Under the pieces are notes generated by a model that was given only the letters and a program-made list of their open reading frames with translations, was not told where the DNA came from and made no database searches. Below are positions 8,180 through 16,766 of a DNA stretch of 64,000 nucleotides, piece by piece. Every line of letters starts with the position of its first letter. Position 1 is the stretch's first letter. The stretch comes from JBBIQV01 sp964555285 (GTDB lineage: Bacteria > Nitrospirota > Nitrospiria > Nitrospirales > Nitrospiraceae). The position numbers were made by a program, and so were the translations under genes. The DNA is taken from contig CAZKRM010000014.1 in NCBI GenBank assembly GCA_964555285.1, forward strand, positions 1 to 64,000, given 5' to 3'.

Positions 8180-10351
8180 CTAGAAAATGCTCTTACTGAC
8201 TTCCGCAGAGAAGGCACTTTCATTTCCGGCGTTATCGTAGGCGGTAATCACCCAGTAGTACGTGGTTCCCACCTGAAGTCCGGTGGATACATAGCTAGTC
8301 GTCCCTGCGGGGACGGTCGCGATTGGGGCTCCGTAGACTCCGGAAGTGGTCGAGCGGTAGATCTTATAGCCAGCCAGGTCCGGGTCAGTATTCGCAGCCC
8401 ACGCGAGGGATGCAGACTGGGTTGCCGGTGCAGAGACAGTCAGAGTAACTGGAACCGTCCGAGGGGTGTTCGTTGCTCCTGTAGCCGTGACTGTGACAGT
8501 TGCGTTGTATGTACCTGTGGCAAGCCCTGCTGTGTTTACGCTCGCGCTGACCGACCCGATTCCTGATCCCGAGGCCGGACTGAGTGTCAACCAGGCTGCG
8601 TTGTCAGTTGCCGTCCATGTGAGTGTTCCGCTCCCAGTATTCGTGATGCTCACAGCCTGGGAGGCGGGATTTGCTGCTCCTTGCGTCGCCGTGAACGACA
8701 AGGTCGTTGGATTCAGACCGATCGTGGGATTTGCCGAAACAGTTAACGATACTGGTATGGTCTGCGGCGTATTGGTGGCACCGGAAGCGGTAATCGTCAT
8801 GGTGGCGTTGTAGGTGCCTGCCGTGAGCCCCGTGAGGTTCACGCTCGCGGTGACCGTTCCATTACCGGTCCCTGAGGCTGGACTGAGTGTCAACCACGAG
8901 GCATTGTCGCTTGCGCTCCAAGTGAGCGTACCAGCGCCGGTATTGGTGATCGTCACGCTCTGTGAGCTTGGGTTGGTTCCTCCCTGCACTCCGGTGAAGG
9001 AGAGGCTCGACGTACCGAGACCAATGGTTGGAGTCGGTGTCGAGGTCAACGTCATCGTCACAGGGATGGTCTGCGGCGTATTGGTCGCACCGGAGGCGGT
9101 AATCGTCATGGTGGCGTTATAGGTGCCCGCCGTGAGTCCCGTGAGGTTCACGCTCGCGGTGAGGGTCCCGTTGCCAGAGCCTGAGGCGGGGCTGAGAGTG
9201 AGCCAAGCTGCGTTGTCGCTCGCGCTCCAGTTGAGCGCGCCCGCACCTGGGTTGCTGATCGTCACGGTCTGCGAACTGGGGTTGGTCCCTCCCGGTACCC
9301 CACTGAAGGAGAGACTCGTCACCCCGAGGCCGATAGTCGGAGTTGCGGCCGTCACGGCAAGAGTCACCGGGATAGTCTGCGGCGTATTGGTTGCCCCGGA
9401 GGCCGTGATGGTCATAGTGGCGTTATAGGTGCCGGCGGTGAGTCCCGTGAGATTCACACTCGCGGTGACCGTTCCATTGCCGGTGCCCGACGCCGGACTG
9501 AGCGTCAACCAGGCCGCGTTGTCGCTTGCGCTCCATGTGAGCGTGCCCGTACCTGTGTTACTGATGCTCACCGTCTGACTAGATGGATTCGCGCCATTCA
9601 TCACCGCAGAGAACGATAGGCTCGTTGGAGTATGTCCGATCGCAGGCGATGGCCCAGGAGTCGGAACGGGGTCTGGCACGATGCTTGGTGATGAGGGCGG
9701 CGAAAGGATTTGAGCCAGTCCAGGTATCTGGTCCATGAGTCGTTGCATGCTGCGTCCTGGCGATCCACTTGACCCTCCGCCCGTTCCGGCTGCACCACTG
9801 GCCGCAGCAGTAGAAGAGAGCGCACCCATAGAAGCGGATGCCGCCGTTGCACCCGGTGATTGCACGGAGCCGGTCGTGGAAGACACCGCTCCTCCTAATG
9901 AGAAATTCGCTACCCCGGAATTCGCACCCTTGAGAGAGGTCGCAGTGCTCTTGGTGGTCGGGAGGGAAGCTGCTGACCCCCCATGTGAGGCCGTGAGGCC
10001 GTCCTGAGGAGAATGTGTGACGTCGGGAGACAAAGGCTTGACCTGGGCGGTCGCGGGTCGGCGGATCAACCTGTGGGCACGGTTTGGCGCACCACCAACT
10101 GCCGGTTGTTCCTTCCCGGCCCCTGGTGCCACTCTCGCTTCTTTCTTCCTGGATAGAGTTGATTGGCTGACCGAAGTGGAAGTACTTGAAGTATTTATGG
10201 TCGAATCCGCTGCCAAGACGCCCGTGACGTTCCAGATGGGCCAGCTCCCCAGTGGTGCCAAGCCAATTAATACAGCGGTCATCGATGCACAGCGTACCCA
10301 ATTTGCTCGGTACAAGTCGTTCGAGTTCTTGCTCTCTGTTGAATGGCGCAT
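8180..10351 (-). CDS. Secreted repeat protein: four BACON-like repeats and a fibronectin type III domain
   Basis: The ATG at 10351 has GGAGG 9 nt upstream and gives about 723 residues; an ORF open further upstream to 10429 has no such site. A hydrophobic segment follows an N-terminal basic stretch, consistent with a signal peptide or anchor. Next comes a Ser/Ala/Thr-rich low-complexity region, then four near-identical repeats of about 100 residues. Each has LSF...G..NPSSQ, WSASDNAAWLTLSPASG, LTAGTYNATMTITASGA and NTPQTIPV, the pattern of BACON/Ig-like carbohydrate-binding repeats. The C-terminus is a fibronectin type III domain (LAWAANTDPDLAGYKIYRS). It is probably an extracellular adhesin or matrix protein linked to the polysaccharide locus. 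Confidence 0.75.
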   Translation of the reverse strand: MRHSTESKNSNDLYRANWVRCASMTAVLIGLAPLGSWPIWNVTGVLAADSTINTSSTSTSVSQSTLSRKKEARVAPGAGKEQPAVGGAPNRAHRLIRRPATAQVKPLSPDVTHSPQDGLTASHGGSAASLPTTKSTATSLKGANSGVANFSLGGAVSSTTGSVQSPGATAASASMGALSSTAAASGAAGTGGGSSGSPGRSMQRLMDQIPGLAQILSPPSSPSIVPDPVPTPGPSPAIGHTPTSLSFSAVMNGANPSSQTVSISNTGTGTLTWSASDNAAWLTLSPASGTGNGTVTASVNLTGLTAGTYNATMTITASGATNTPQTIPVTLAVTAATPTIGLGVTSLSFSGVPGGTNPSSQTVTISNPGAGALNWSASDNAAWLTLSPASGSGNGTLTASVNLTGLTAGTYNATMTITASGATNTPQTIPVTMTLTSTPTPTIGLGTSSLSFTGVQGGTNPSSQSVTITNTGAGTLTWSASDNASWLTLSPASGTGNGTVTASVNLTGLTAGTYNATMTITASGATNTPQTIPVSLTVSANPTIGLNPTTLSFTATQGAANPASQAVSITNTGSGTLTWTATDNAAWLTLSPASGSGIGSVSASVNTAGLATGTYNATVTVTATGATNTPRTVPVTLTVSAPATQSASLAWAANTDPDLAGYKIYRSTTSGVYGAPIATVPAGTTSYVSTGLQVGTTYYWVITAYDNAGNESAFSAEVSKSIF
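8455..9640 (-). repeat. Tandem repeat of about 306-309 bp, four units, inside the BACON-repeat gene
   Basis: The marker word CTGCGGCGTATTGG recurs at 8762, 9071 and 9378, with a more diverged unit near 8456, giving a period of 306-309 bp. The units encode the four BACON-like repeats. High DNA identity between the middle units suggests recent duplication or gene conversion. Confidence 0.85.
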
Positions 10352-10985
10352 GGTCTTCATCCTCCGTGTTACATAATTCCGACCATCGCTTTGACGATCG
10401 GAGTGTCCCTCTTTCGTCTTAGGGGGCACAATCCCCGGTGGGGATCAGGATTCGGTTCACGCTCGATACTGGAATGAGCAAGACCGATGCCCCTGCGGTT
10501 TGGTTAATCCCCCAGAAGCTGAGTGCCAAAACAACGCTTTCAAAGTAATGACTTAGAAACCATCTGGAAATTGGAGGAAGGATGACCCCGATGAAAATGT
10601 ACAGAATACGCCTTTCTTCGGCAGTGCTTCAGAAGCTCTTGATTTATTGGAGCGGGAAATGCGCGATCCCTTTTTGCGTAGTAGAAGGTCTTGGTTTTAT
10701 TGACTTCTTTCCATGTAGGCGTTTCCATTCGACTGATTACCGTTAGGCTGGATGCCATCTGGGTTCCGACTGGCCTCAGGCCAGACGCATGTGTGAGTCT
10801 CAGAAAACCGGGAAAGGCTTTCGCAAACTCAACTTGCTTGTCCCGCTCGCGATTTCATCTTGCCATCTCTGATATCGCAATCGGAAAGGGTCTACGCTCG
10901 CCGCACACATGAAATCTGTTCAAATCATTGACTCATGATGGGTCCTCTGCCATGCTCTTGCTACCAATCACATTGGAGAACAGCG
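10352..10985. promoter_or_regulatory. Divergent intergenic region
   Basis: 634 bp between the BACON-repeat gene (-) and the UDP-sugar dehydrogenase gene (+), so it must hold promoters for both. I see a perfect hairpin CTGGCC-TCA-GGCCAG at 10770-10784 and a GGAG site before the ATG at 10986. No known riboswitch signature was recognised. Short ORFs here (for example 10540-10758, minus) resemble no family I know. Confidence 0.4.
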
Positions 10986-12281
10986 ATGGAAAAGAAGCAG
11001 AAGCGAAAGGTTGCGGTGGTCGGGCTTGGATATGTCGGACTACCAATCGCCGTGGCGTTTGGGAAACAGACCGAGGTCATCGGCTTTGACATCAACAAAC
11101 CAAAGATCGATGAACTGCGTAGGGGAGTCGATCGAACCGGAGAAGTGTCGGCAGAGGACCTGAAACGAGCGAAGGTGATGTACACCGATCAGGCAACAGA
11201 TTTGAAGGCGGCCGACTTTCTCATCGTCGCGGTGCCGACGCCTATCAATGAGGCGCTACAGCCGGACCTGACGGCTATGAGAAAGGCCTCTGAGTTGATC
11301 GGAACCAATCTTTCTCCAGGCTCAATTGTGGTGTACGAATCAACCGTCTACCCCGGAGCCACAGAAGAGGTGTGCCAGCCGATCTTGGAGCGCACATCGG
11401 GGATGAAATGTGGCGTTGACTTTCAGTTGGGATATTCTCCCGAGCGGATCAATCCGGGAGACAAGGACCACACACTTGAACGAATCGTCAAAGTCGTATC
11501 GGCCCAGGACGAGGAAACACTCGAGATCGTGGCGAATACGTACGAGATGGTGGTGAAGGCCGGCGTCCATCGTGCTCCGAGCATTAAAGTCGCTGAAGCA
11601 GCCAAGGTCATCGAGAATACTCAGCGCGACCTGAATATCGCTTTGATGAACGAGTTGGCTCTCATCTTCCACCGTCTGAACATCGACACCAAGGCCATCC
11701 TGGAGGCAGCCGGGACGAAGTGGAATTTCTTGAAATTCATGCCTGGGCTTGTCGGCGGACATTGCATAGGCGTGGACCCTTATTATTTGACCTCAAAGGC
11801 AGAGTCGGTCGGCTACCACCCGCAGGTCATCCTAGCCGGCAGGAGGATCAACAATGGGATGGGCAAGTTTGTGGCCGAGCAAACTATTAAACTGCTCAGT
11901 CAACTTGAACGTCCTATGAAAAACCTCAAGGTTGCGGTTCTGGGTCTTACGTTCAAGGAAAACGTTCCGGATTTGCGGAATAGCAAAGTTCCGGACATCA
12001 TTACTGAACTCCGGGAATACGGGGTGGGGGTTGTGGTTCATGACCCCATGGCAGAATCTGAGGAGGCCGTTGCGGAATACGGAATTCATACGGTTCCCTG
12101 GGAACAGGTGAAGGATGTTGACGGTATCATTTTGGCCGTGGTCCATCGTGCCTATACTCAAATGAGTATCAGCCAATTGCTTAGTCCGCTCCATCAACAG
12201 CGTGGTGGCGTTTTCGTCGACGTGAAGAGTGCCTTAGATCCCACAGCTTTGCCACAGGACCTCCGGTATTGGAGACTGTGA
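10986..12281 (+). CDS. UDP-N-acetyl-hexosamine 6-dehydrogenase (WbpA/TviB/WbpO type)
   Basis: 431 residues from the ATG at 10986, which has GGAG 7 nt upstream; an in-frame ATG at 10935 lacks a site. The NAD-binding motif GLGYVG is at residues 13-18 and the catalytic Cys260 lies in GGHCIGVDPYY. The segment RRGVDRTGEV is typical of the TviB/WbpO branch rather than UDP-glucose dehydrogenase. These enzymes oxidise C6 of UDP-GlcNAc or UDP-GalNAc to the uronic acid for surface polysaccharides such as Vi antigen. This places an acidic amino sugar in the polymer made by the locus. Confidence 0.88.
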   Translation: MEKKQKRKVAVVGLGYVGLPIAVAFGKQTEVIGFDINKPKIDELRRGVDRTGEVSAEDLKRAKVMYTDQATDLKAADFLIVAVPTPINEALQPDLTAMRKASELIGTNLSPGSIVVYESTVYPGATEEVCQPILERTSGMKCGVDFQLGYSPERINPGDKDHTLERIVKVVSAQDEETLEIVANTYEMVVKAGVHRAPSIKVAEAAKVIENTQRDLNIALMNELALIFHRLNIDTKAILEAAGTKWNFLKFMPGLVGGHCIGVDPYYLTSKAESVGYHPQVILAGRRINNGMGKFVAEQTIKLLSQLERPMKNLKVAVLGLTFKENVPDLRNSKVPDIITELREYGVGVVVHDPMAESEEAVAEYGIHTVPWEQVKDVDGIILAVVHRAYTQMSISQLLSPLHQQRGGVFVDVKSALDPTALPQDLRYWRL

Positions 12282-12608
12282 AGACGACTGACAAGCTCAA
12301 CACGCCGGCTTCGAGGCCCTGTTTCCAGAGCCAGGGTGAGTGGAATCCCTATCCGATTTGGGAAGTTCGCATCTCTCTCCCGCAAGCTTCCCTTCGAATT
12401 GCTCCATAAAGAACAGAGCGAGCAGCGATTCCGGCCAGGACGCCTCGATCTCCATTCGTCAGAATTGTAGTCTGGTACAGACAGGCAGGAACCCTCGACC
12501 CCCTGTATATCGAAAACGGGAAATAATTTGTCATGATATTGAGTTTGATATAGAAAAGACTCTGGCATCACACTTCCATTTTTCCCGGTCGTTCTCCAGG
12601 ATGCTTGC
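12282..12608. promoter_or_regulatory. Leader and possible promoter of the secretion operon
   Basis: 327 bp gap. A weak promoter candidate TTGTCA-N15-TATAGA is at 12528-12554, about 55 bp before the secretin start; the spacing is short. CCCTG...CAGGG near 12318-12336 could form a small hairpin after the dehydrogenase gene. Nothing else was recognised. Confidence 0.3.
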
Positions 12609-15011
12609 ATGAGGACCAATCGTAACAGGGACGCTCTTTCATCTCGCCGTCAGGGTGTGAGCGCGTTCTTCCTCTCCGTTCCATTTCTCCTCAGCTGCTT
12701 TACGCCGCTTTTTCTGAGTGGCTGCATGTTGCTGGTTTCCTCCGGCGCGAAACGTGGCGACCAGCATCTTGCTGCTGGTAATTGGGAAGAAGCGTCACTG
12801 GCTTACAAACAAGCGCTCAAGGACGATCCGTTCGATCCAGGTCTCCAGAGCAAGTACACGCTGGCCCGCGAGCGCGCGGCGGCTGCTCATGAGGAGCGGG
12901 GGCGAGCCCTGCTGAAGGATCGGCAACTTGAGTCGGCCATCGAGGAATTTAAGCGAGCCCTGGCGATCGAACCGTCCAGTGCACAGCATCAATCAGGGCT
13001 TGCAGAGGTGCTCCGACTCAAGGATGCGCATGATCAGGCCAAGGAAGCCGACAAACTTGTGCAGTTGGGTCGATCGACGGATGCCCTTCACACATACGAG
13101 AGGGCTGCGGAACTCGACCCTACGCTGAGTCAGGCGTTGGAAGGCATTGCAAAGCTCACTGAAGAGCAGCAAGCGCAGGCGAGAGATGATCGTCAGGGAC
13201 AACCGGTGACGCTGCGCTTTCGGAATGCCGGCCTTAAAGAGATTCTGGAGGGGCTTGCGAAAGCGGGCGGCATCAACGTCATTTTCGACAAGGACGTTCG
13301 GAACGATCCGATCAGCATTTCCGTTCAAGACACGCCCTTCGAGGAAGCGTTCAGCTTGATCCTGAATACCAACAATCTGTTCTCTCGAAAACTCTCTCCC
13401 GAGATGATCCTCGTCAGTCCCAACACGAAACAGAAACAGGAGCAGTATCAGGACCTGATGGTCCGAACCTTTTACCTGTCTAGTGCGAAGGCAAAGGACA
13501 TGCTCGTGCTTCTCAAGAGCATGTTGGACAGCAAGCGCGTGCATGCCAACGAACAATTGAATACGATCGTCATCCGGGACCAGCCGGAAAAATTGCAGAT
13601 GGCAGAGAAGATTATCCTGGCCAACGATCGCCCGGAGTCGGAAGTCCTCTTCGACGTCGAAGTTCTGGAAGTGGATCGAACGGTGAGCCAGCAATATGGC
13701 CTGTCTTATCCGAAGCAAGTCGCCGGCGCCCTCGTGCCTCCGGGGTTCACCGGGACGATTGCAGGAGACGTCGCCCCGCAGTTCACGCGCGGCCAACTCA
13801 CCGACCTTGGAGGAAACAGCTATCTCTTTAAGCTTCCGACCAACATCCAATTGGATTTCTTTAAGCAGACCACCGACGCGAAAACGCTGGCCGCTCCCAA
13901 GGTGCGCGTGGTCAATAACAAGAAAGCGGAGATCAACATCGGCGACAAACAGCCGATCTTGCTCTCGACAACCAACGTCCTGCCGGGTCAAGCCGCAACA
14001 GGCGCAGTCCCGACAACCTCGACGGTGACGTCGATCGAATTCCGTGACACCGGGGTCAAACTCACGGTCGAGCCTTCCATCTATCTGGGTAATGAACTCG
14101 CCCTTAAGATGAAGATCGAAGTCATCCGTGTCGGTGAGCAGGTCACGTTACAGGCGAATCCGCCTATCACTCAGTTCAAGTTCGGCAACCGGTCGGCAGA
14201 AACCATGCTCAATGTGAGAGACGGCGAAACCATCGTCTTGGGGGGATTAATCCAGGAGGAAGATCGCCGAACTCGACAGACCATTCCATGGATAGGAGAT
14301 CTTCCTGTCATCGGCAATCTGCTCAGTTCCTTCAGAACTGAACGAGTCACGACGGAAGTCATTCTGACGATCACGCCCCACATCGTGCAAGGCATGACAC
14401 CGACGAGTCTGGGGAACCAGGCCTTTTGGTCGGGCACGGAGTTTCTGTATGGTACGACGCCCATGTTCTCTTCGCCGGCACGAAAGACTTCCGGCCCGGC
14501 TGGGCCACTGCGGACCGAGGCCCTCGTCCCGATTCGAACAGGGCGGGAGAACACGGCAGGCAACGAGAGTTCCGTCGCCATGCAGGCGAGGCCGACGAGG
14601 GAATCGCCCCGGTTCTCAATCCGGCCGACTGATTTCGCCACGGAATCGGGCAAGGAATTCTCGATTGAGTTGACCGTGGCGCAGTTGCAGAGTCTCCGGG
14701 ACGGAACGCTGAGGCTGGACTATGATCCGCAAATTCTCGAATTTCGCAAGGTGACGGAAGGGCAGCTCTTGAGACAGGGTGATCCCGCTGCCTCGCTGAC
14801 CGCCACCCCAAGTTCGACCGCGGGCGTGGTCGAGTTGAAAATGCAGCGCCGAGACAGCCCGATGGGCGGGAACGGCGAGCTGGCCCGCGTCATCTTTTCC
14901 GCCAAGGCGCCCGGCGTCTCTCCCCTGCGCGTGGAGCTGTCGGACCAGCCGGTCTCAGGGCGATTCTACGACCCCCCACGGGCCGGCACGGCGGTCGTGA
15001 GAGTGCGGTGA
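12609..15011 (+). CDS. gspD: Secretin lipoprotein with TPR repeats and C-terminal cohesin domain (GspD/PilQ family)
   Basis: 800 residues. The signal peptide ends in a lipobox LSGC (Cys39), so the protein is a lipoprotein. Residues about 50-185 form TPR helices (repeated AxxxYxxAL...DP). STN/N-domains follow at about 195-310 (the NVIFDKDV block, then the VRTFYLSSAKAKD repeat). The secretin channel runs to about 595, with VLGGLIQEE and IPWIGDLPVIGNLL, the usual signature. The last 130 residues look like a cohesin domain (IELTVAQL, LRLDYDPQILEF). It would form the outer membrane pore of a type II secretion or type IV pilus machine. Its stop overlaps the next start by 4 bp. Confidence 0.9.
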   Translation: MRTNRNRDALSSRRQGVSAFFLSVPFLLSCFTPLFLSGCMLLVSSGAKRGDQHLAAGNWEEASLAYKQALKDDPFDPGLQSKYTLARERAAAAHEERGRALLKDRQLESAIEEFKRALAIEPSSAQHQSGLAEVLRLKDAHDQAKEADKLVQLGRSTDALHTYERAAELDPTLSQALEGIAKLTEEQQAQARDDRQGQPVTLRFRNAGLKEILEGLAKAGGINVIFDKDVRNDPISISVQDTPFEEAFSLILNTNNLFSRKLSPEMILVSPNTKQKQEQYQDLMVRTFYLSSAKAKDMLVLLKSMLDSKRVHANEQLNTIVIRDQPEKLQMAEKIILANDRPESEVLFDVEVLEVDRTVSQQYGLSYPKQVAGALVPPGFTGTIAGDVAPQFTRGQLTDLGGNSYLFKLPTNIQLDFFKQTTDAKTLAAPKVRVVNNKKAEINIGDKQPILLSTTNVLPGQAATGAVPTTSTVTSIEFRDTGVKLTVEPSIYLGNELALKMKIEVIRVGEQVTLQANPPITQFKFGNRSAETMLNVRDGETIVLGGLIQEEDRRTRQTIPWIGDLPVIGNLLSSFRTERVTTEVILTITPHIVQGMTPTSLGNQAFWSGTEFLYGTTPMFSSPARKTSGPAGPLRTEALVPIRTGRENTAGNESSVAMQARPTRESPRFSIRPTDFATESGKEFSIELTVAQLQSLRDGTLRLDYDPQILEFRKVTEGQLLRQGDPAASLTATPSSTAGVVELKMQRRDSPMGGNGELARVIFSAKAPGVSPLRVELSDQPVSGRFYDPPRAGTAVVRVR

Positions 15012-15514
15012 AGCAAGACGGTGTCACGTTACTCGAACTTCTCGTCACTCTGACCATTGTGATGATTCTGGCTTCGATCGCGATGCCGCTGAGTCGAGTC
15101 TCTTCGACACGCGCACATGAATTGGAATTACGCCAGCATCTTCGCACCGTGCGAGCTGCCATCGACACATTCAAAGTTGAGTGGAACCGCGATGGCGATA
15201 TCCTGATCGGTCCCGCATGCCTGAAGAACAAACTCATCTGCAAGGACGTGACAGGCATCTACGGATATCCCAAGTCGCTGAGCGTGCTACTGGAAGTCAA
15301 GTTGACCGGGCAAGAGGCGACCCTTCGCGGCACGACGATCAAACGATATCTGCGATCCATCCCCAGCGACCCCCTGACCGGCAAGCCCGACTGGGTGTTG
15401 CGTTGTTATAAGGATCCACCGAATACCTCGAGTTGGTGCGGAGAGGATGTCTACGATCTCTCGACCAAGAGCCAGGACGTTGCGTTGGATGGAACCAAAT
15501 ACCGGAATTGGTGA
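15008..15514 (+). CDS. Pseudopilin with prepilin-type N-terminus (GspG-like)
   Basis: 168 residues from a GTG overlapping the secretin stop (GTGA). The very short leader MKQDG ends at Gly5, followed by VTLLELLVTLTIV: a prepilin peptidase site with Glu at position 5 of the mature protein. A long N-terminal helix and a soluble domain with Cys pairs follow. The C-terminal block resembles the GspG/pilin calcium-site region (DPLTGKPDW). It would be part of the pseudopilus driven by the ATPase encoded downstream. No prepilin peptidase is seen in the window. Confidence 0.82.
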   Translation: MKQDGVTLLELLVTLTIVMILASIAMPLSRVSSTRAHELELRQHLRTVRAAIDTFKVEWNRDGDILIGPACLKNKLICKDVTGIYGYPKSLSVLLEVKLTGQEATLRGTTIKRYLRSIPSDPLTGKPDWVLRCYKDPPNTSSWCGEDVYDLSTKSQDVALDGTKYRNW

Positions 15515-15890
15515 GTCATGCCGTTACGCGCGGAATGGCTTCACCCTGATCGAACTGATGATCGTGGTCTCCATCGTCGGCATCCTGGCCACGCTCGCAG
15601 CGCCGTCCTACCACAGCTCCGTCGTCAAGGCGAAGGAAACGGCCCTTCGTCACGACCTGTTCACCATGCGAGATATCCTGGATCAGCATCGGGCCGACCA
15701 TGGACGGTATCCGGCCACGGTGCAAGCCTTAGCCGGCGCAGGCTATCTGCGCAAGATTCCCACGGATCCCTTTACGGGATCGAGCACGAGCTGGCAGGAA
15801 ATCGTCGAGCCGTCGGAAGGCGGCATCTTTGATGTCTACTCCGGCTCGGATCTCGTCGGGACGAATGGAGTTCCCTACAACCAATGGTGA
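15489..15890 (+). CDS. Pseudopilin/prepilin (GspG-like), second copy
   Basis: 133 residues from the ATG at 15489, which overlaps the previous gene by 26 bp; an earlier ATG at 15447 would overlap more. The cleavage site is G17 followed by FTLIELMIVVSIVGILATLA, with Glu at mature position 5. The soluble part ends IPTDPFTGSSTSW and YSGSDLVG, the C-terminal pattern of GspG major pseudopilins. It is therefore the better candidate for the major subunit of the two neighbouring pseudopilins. Confidence 0.85.
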   Translation: MEPNTGIGESCRYARNGFTLIELMIVVSIVGILATLAAPSYHSSVVKAKETALRHDLFTMRDILDQHRADHGRYPATVQALAGAGYLRKIPTDPFTGSSTSWQEIVEPSEGGIFDVYSGSDLVGTNGVPYNQW

Positions 15891-16717
15891 GATCGGTGCA
15901 TCGACTTCAGCGACAGCGTGACAGGCGGAGACCCGTCGGTGGGCGTGTTGTCAAACGTCTCGGTGTCGCAGCCTCGCTCGTTGTGCTCATGCCGCTGCTG
16001 ACCTTCCTTGGATGCGCCCCGCTGGAGCCACTGGCCGAGCCGGAGGTCTCCGATCTGCAATTGACCGTCGAGACGATGAAGACGGCGGTGCGCGACGCCC
16101 AACGAACCGTGACCGAATTACGTGCCGAGCTTGAGGCGCGTCGAAAAGAACTTGCAGAATCGCAAATCGCCAGGGCGCAGCTCGAAGGGCGGGTCCGCGA
16201 GGCGGAGCGCCGTGTCGTCGAAGCGCGGCAAGTCGTCGAGCTGCAGCGCGACGAACTGGCAGCGGCCCGGAACGAGCGGGAGCGCATCGCTAGGGCCGGT
16301 CGGCAACTACAGGGCCGGCCCAAACAACTTCAGAAACAACGGACCGACACGAGCAAGCTCCAACAGGGTCAGGCCGATGCCACACCTGCTTCGATGCCGT
16401 TACGCTCCTCCGCCAACGTATCGGCGAACACTGCGCGAATGAAGAACGCACCGGAATCAGACGCGGTCGAGCCTTCAGCCGAGCAGGCGAGCCTCTCCCA
16501 GACAGAAGCGCTGTCGTCTCAGTTGCGGACTATCTCGGTTCGGTCAGGCGACACGCTGTGGAGCATTGCCCAACGCTACCAGGTCGATCTGAGCGAGTTG
16601 CGGGTCTTGAACGAGCTGGCCGATACCCGCATCCTGCCGGGCCAAGCCCTGTGGCTTCCAGCACCGCGCTCCGCTGTCCGTCCAGCGACGGCGATGGGGA
16701 TCACGTCAGGCCGGTAG
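15884..16717 (+). CDS. Coiled-coil lipoprotein with C-terminal LysM domain
   Basis: 277 residues, starting inside the end of the preceding pseudopilin gene. A basic N-terminus and hydrophobic run end in a lipobox FLGC (Cys44). Residues about 55-150 are a long Glu/Arg/Ala coiled coil. A Gln/Ser-rich linker follows, then one LysM domain (about 215-262: ISVRSGDTLWSIAQ, LPGQALWLP) that binds peptidoglycan. This could hold the secretion or pilus machine to the cell wall, as LysM proteins such as FimV/TsaP do for type IV pili. That role is inferred from position. Confidence 0.78.
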   Translation: MVRSVHRLQRQRDRRRPVGGRVVKRLGVAASLVVLMPLLTFLGCAPLEPLAEPEVSDLQLTVETMKTAVRDAQRTVTELRAELEARRKELAESQIARAQLEGRVREAERRVVEARQVVELQRDELAAARNERERIARAGRQLQGRPKQLQKQRTDTSKLQQGQADATPASMPLRSSANVSANTARMKNAPESDAVEPSAEQASLSQTEALSSQLRTISVRSGDTLWSIAQRYQVDLSELRVLNELADTRILPGQALWLPAPRSAVRPATAMGITSGR

Positions 16718-16766
16718 CCGCAGCGTCACAGGTGAGCCTCGATCAACCCAGGGTGTACACAACGCC

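Noticed and set aside
8466..9428. Plus-strand open frames of about 100 codons repeating every ~307 bp
   Set aside because: They are the antisense of the BACON repeats; the periodicity comes from the real minus-strand gene.
10352..10985. Cyclic di-GMP or other riboswitch before the surface protein genes
   Set aside because: No conserved riboswitch core words were found on either strand; only a simple 6-bp hairpin is visible.
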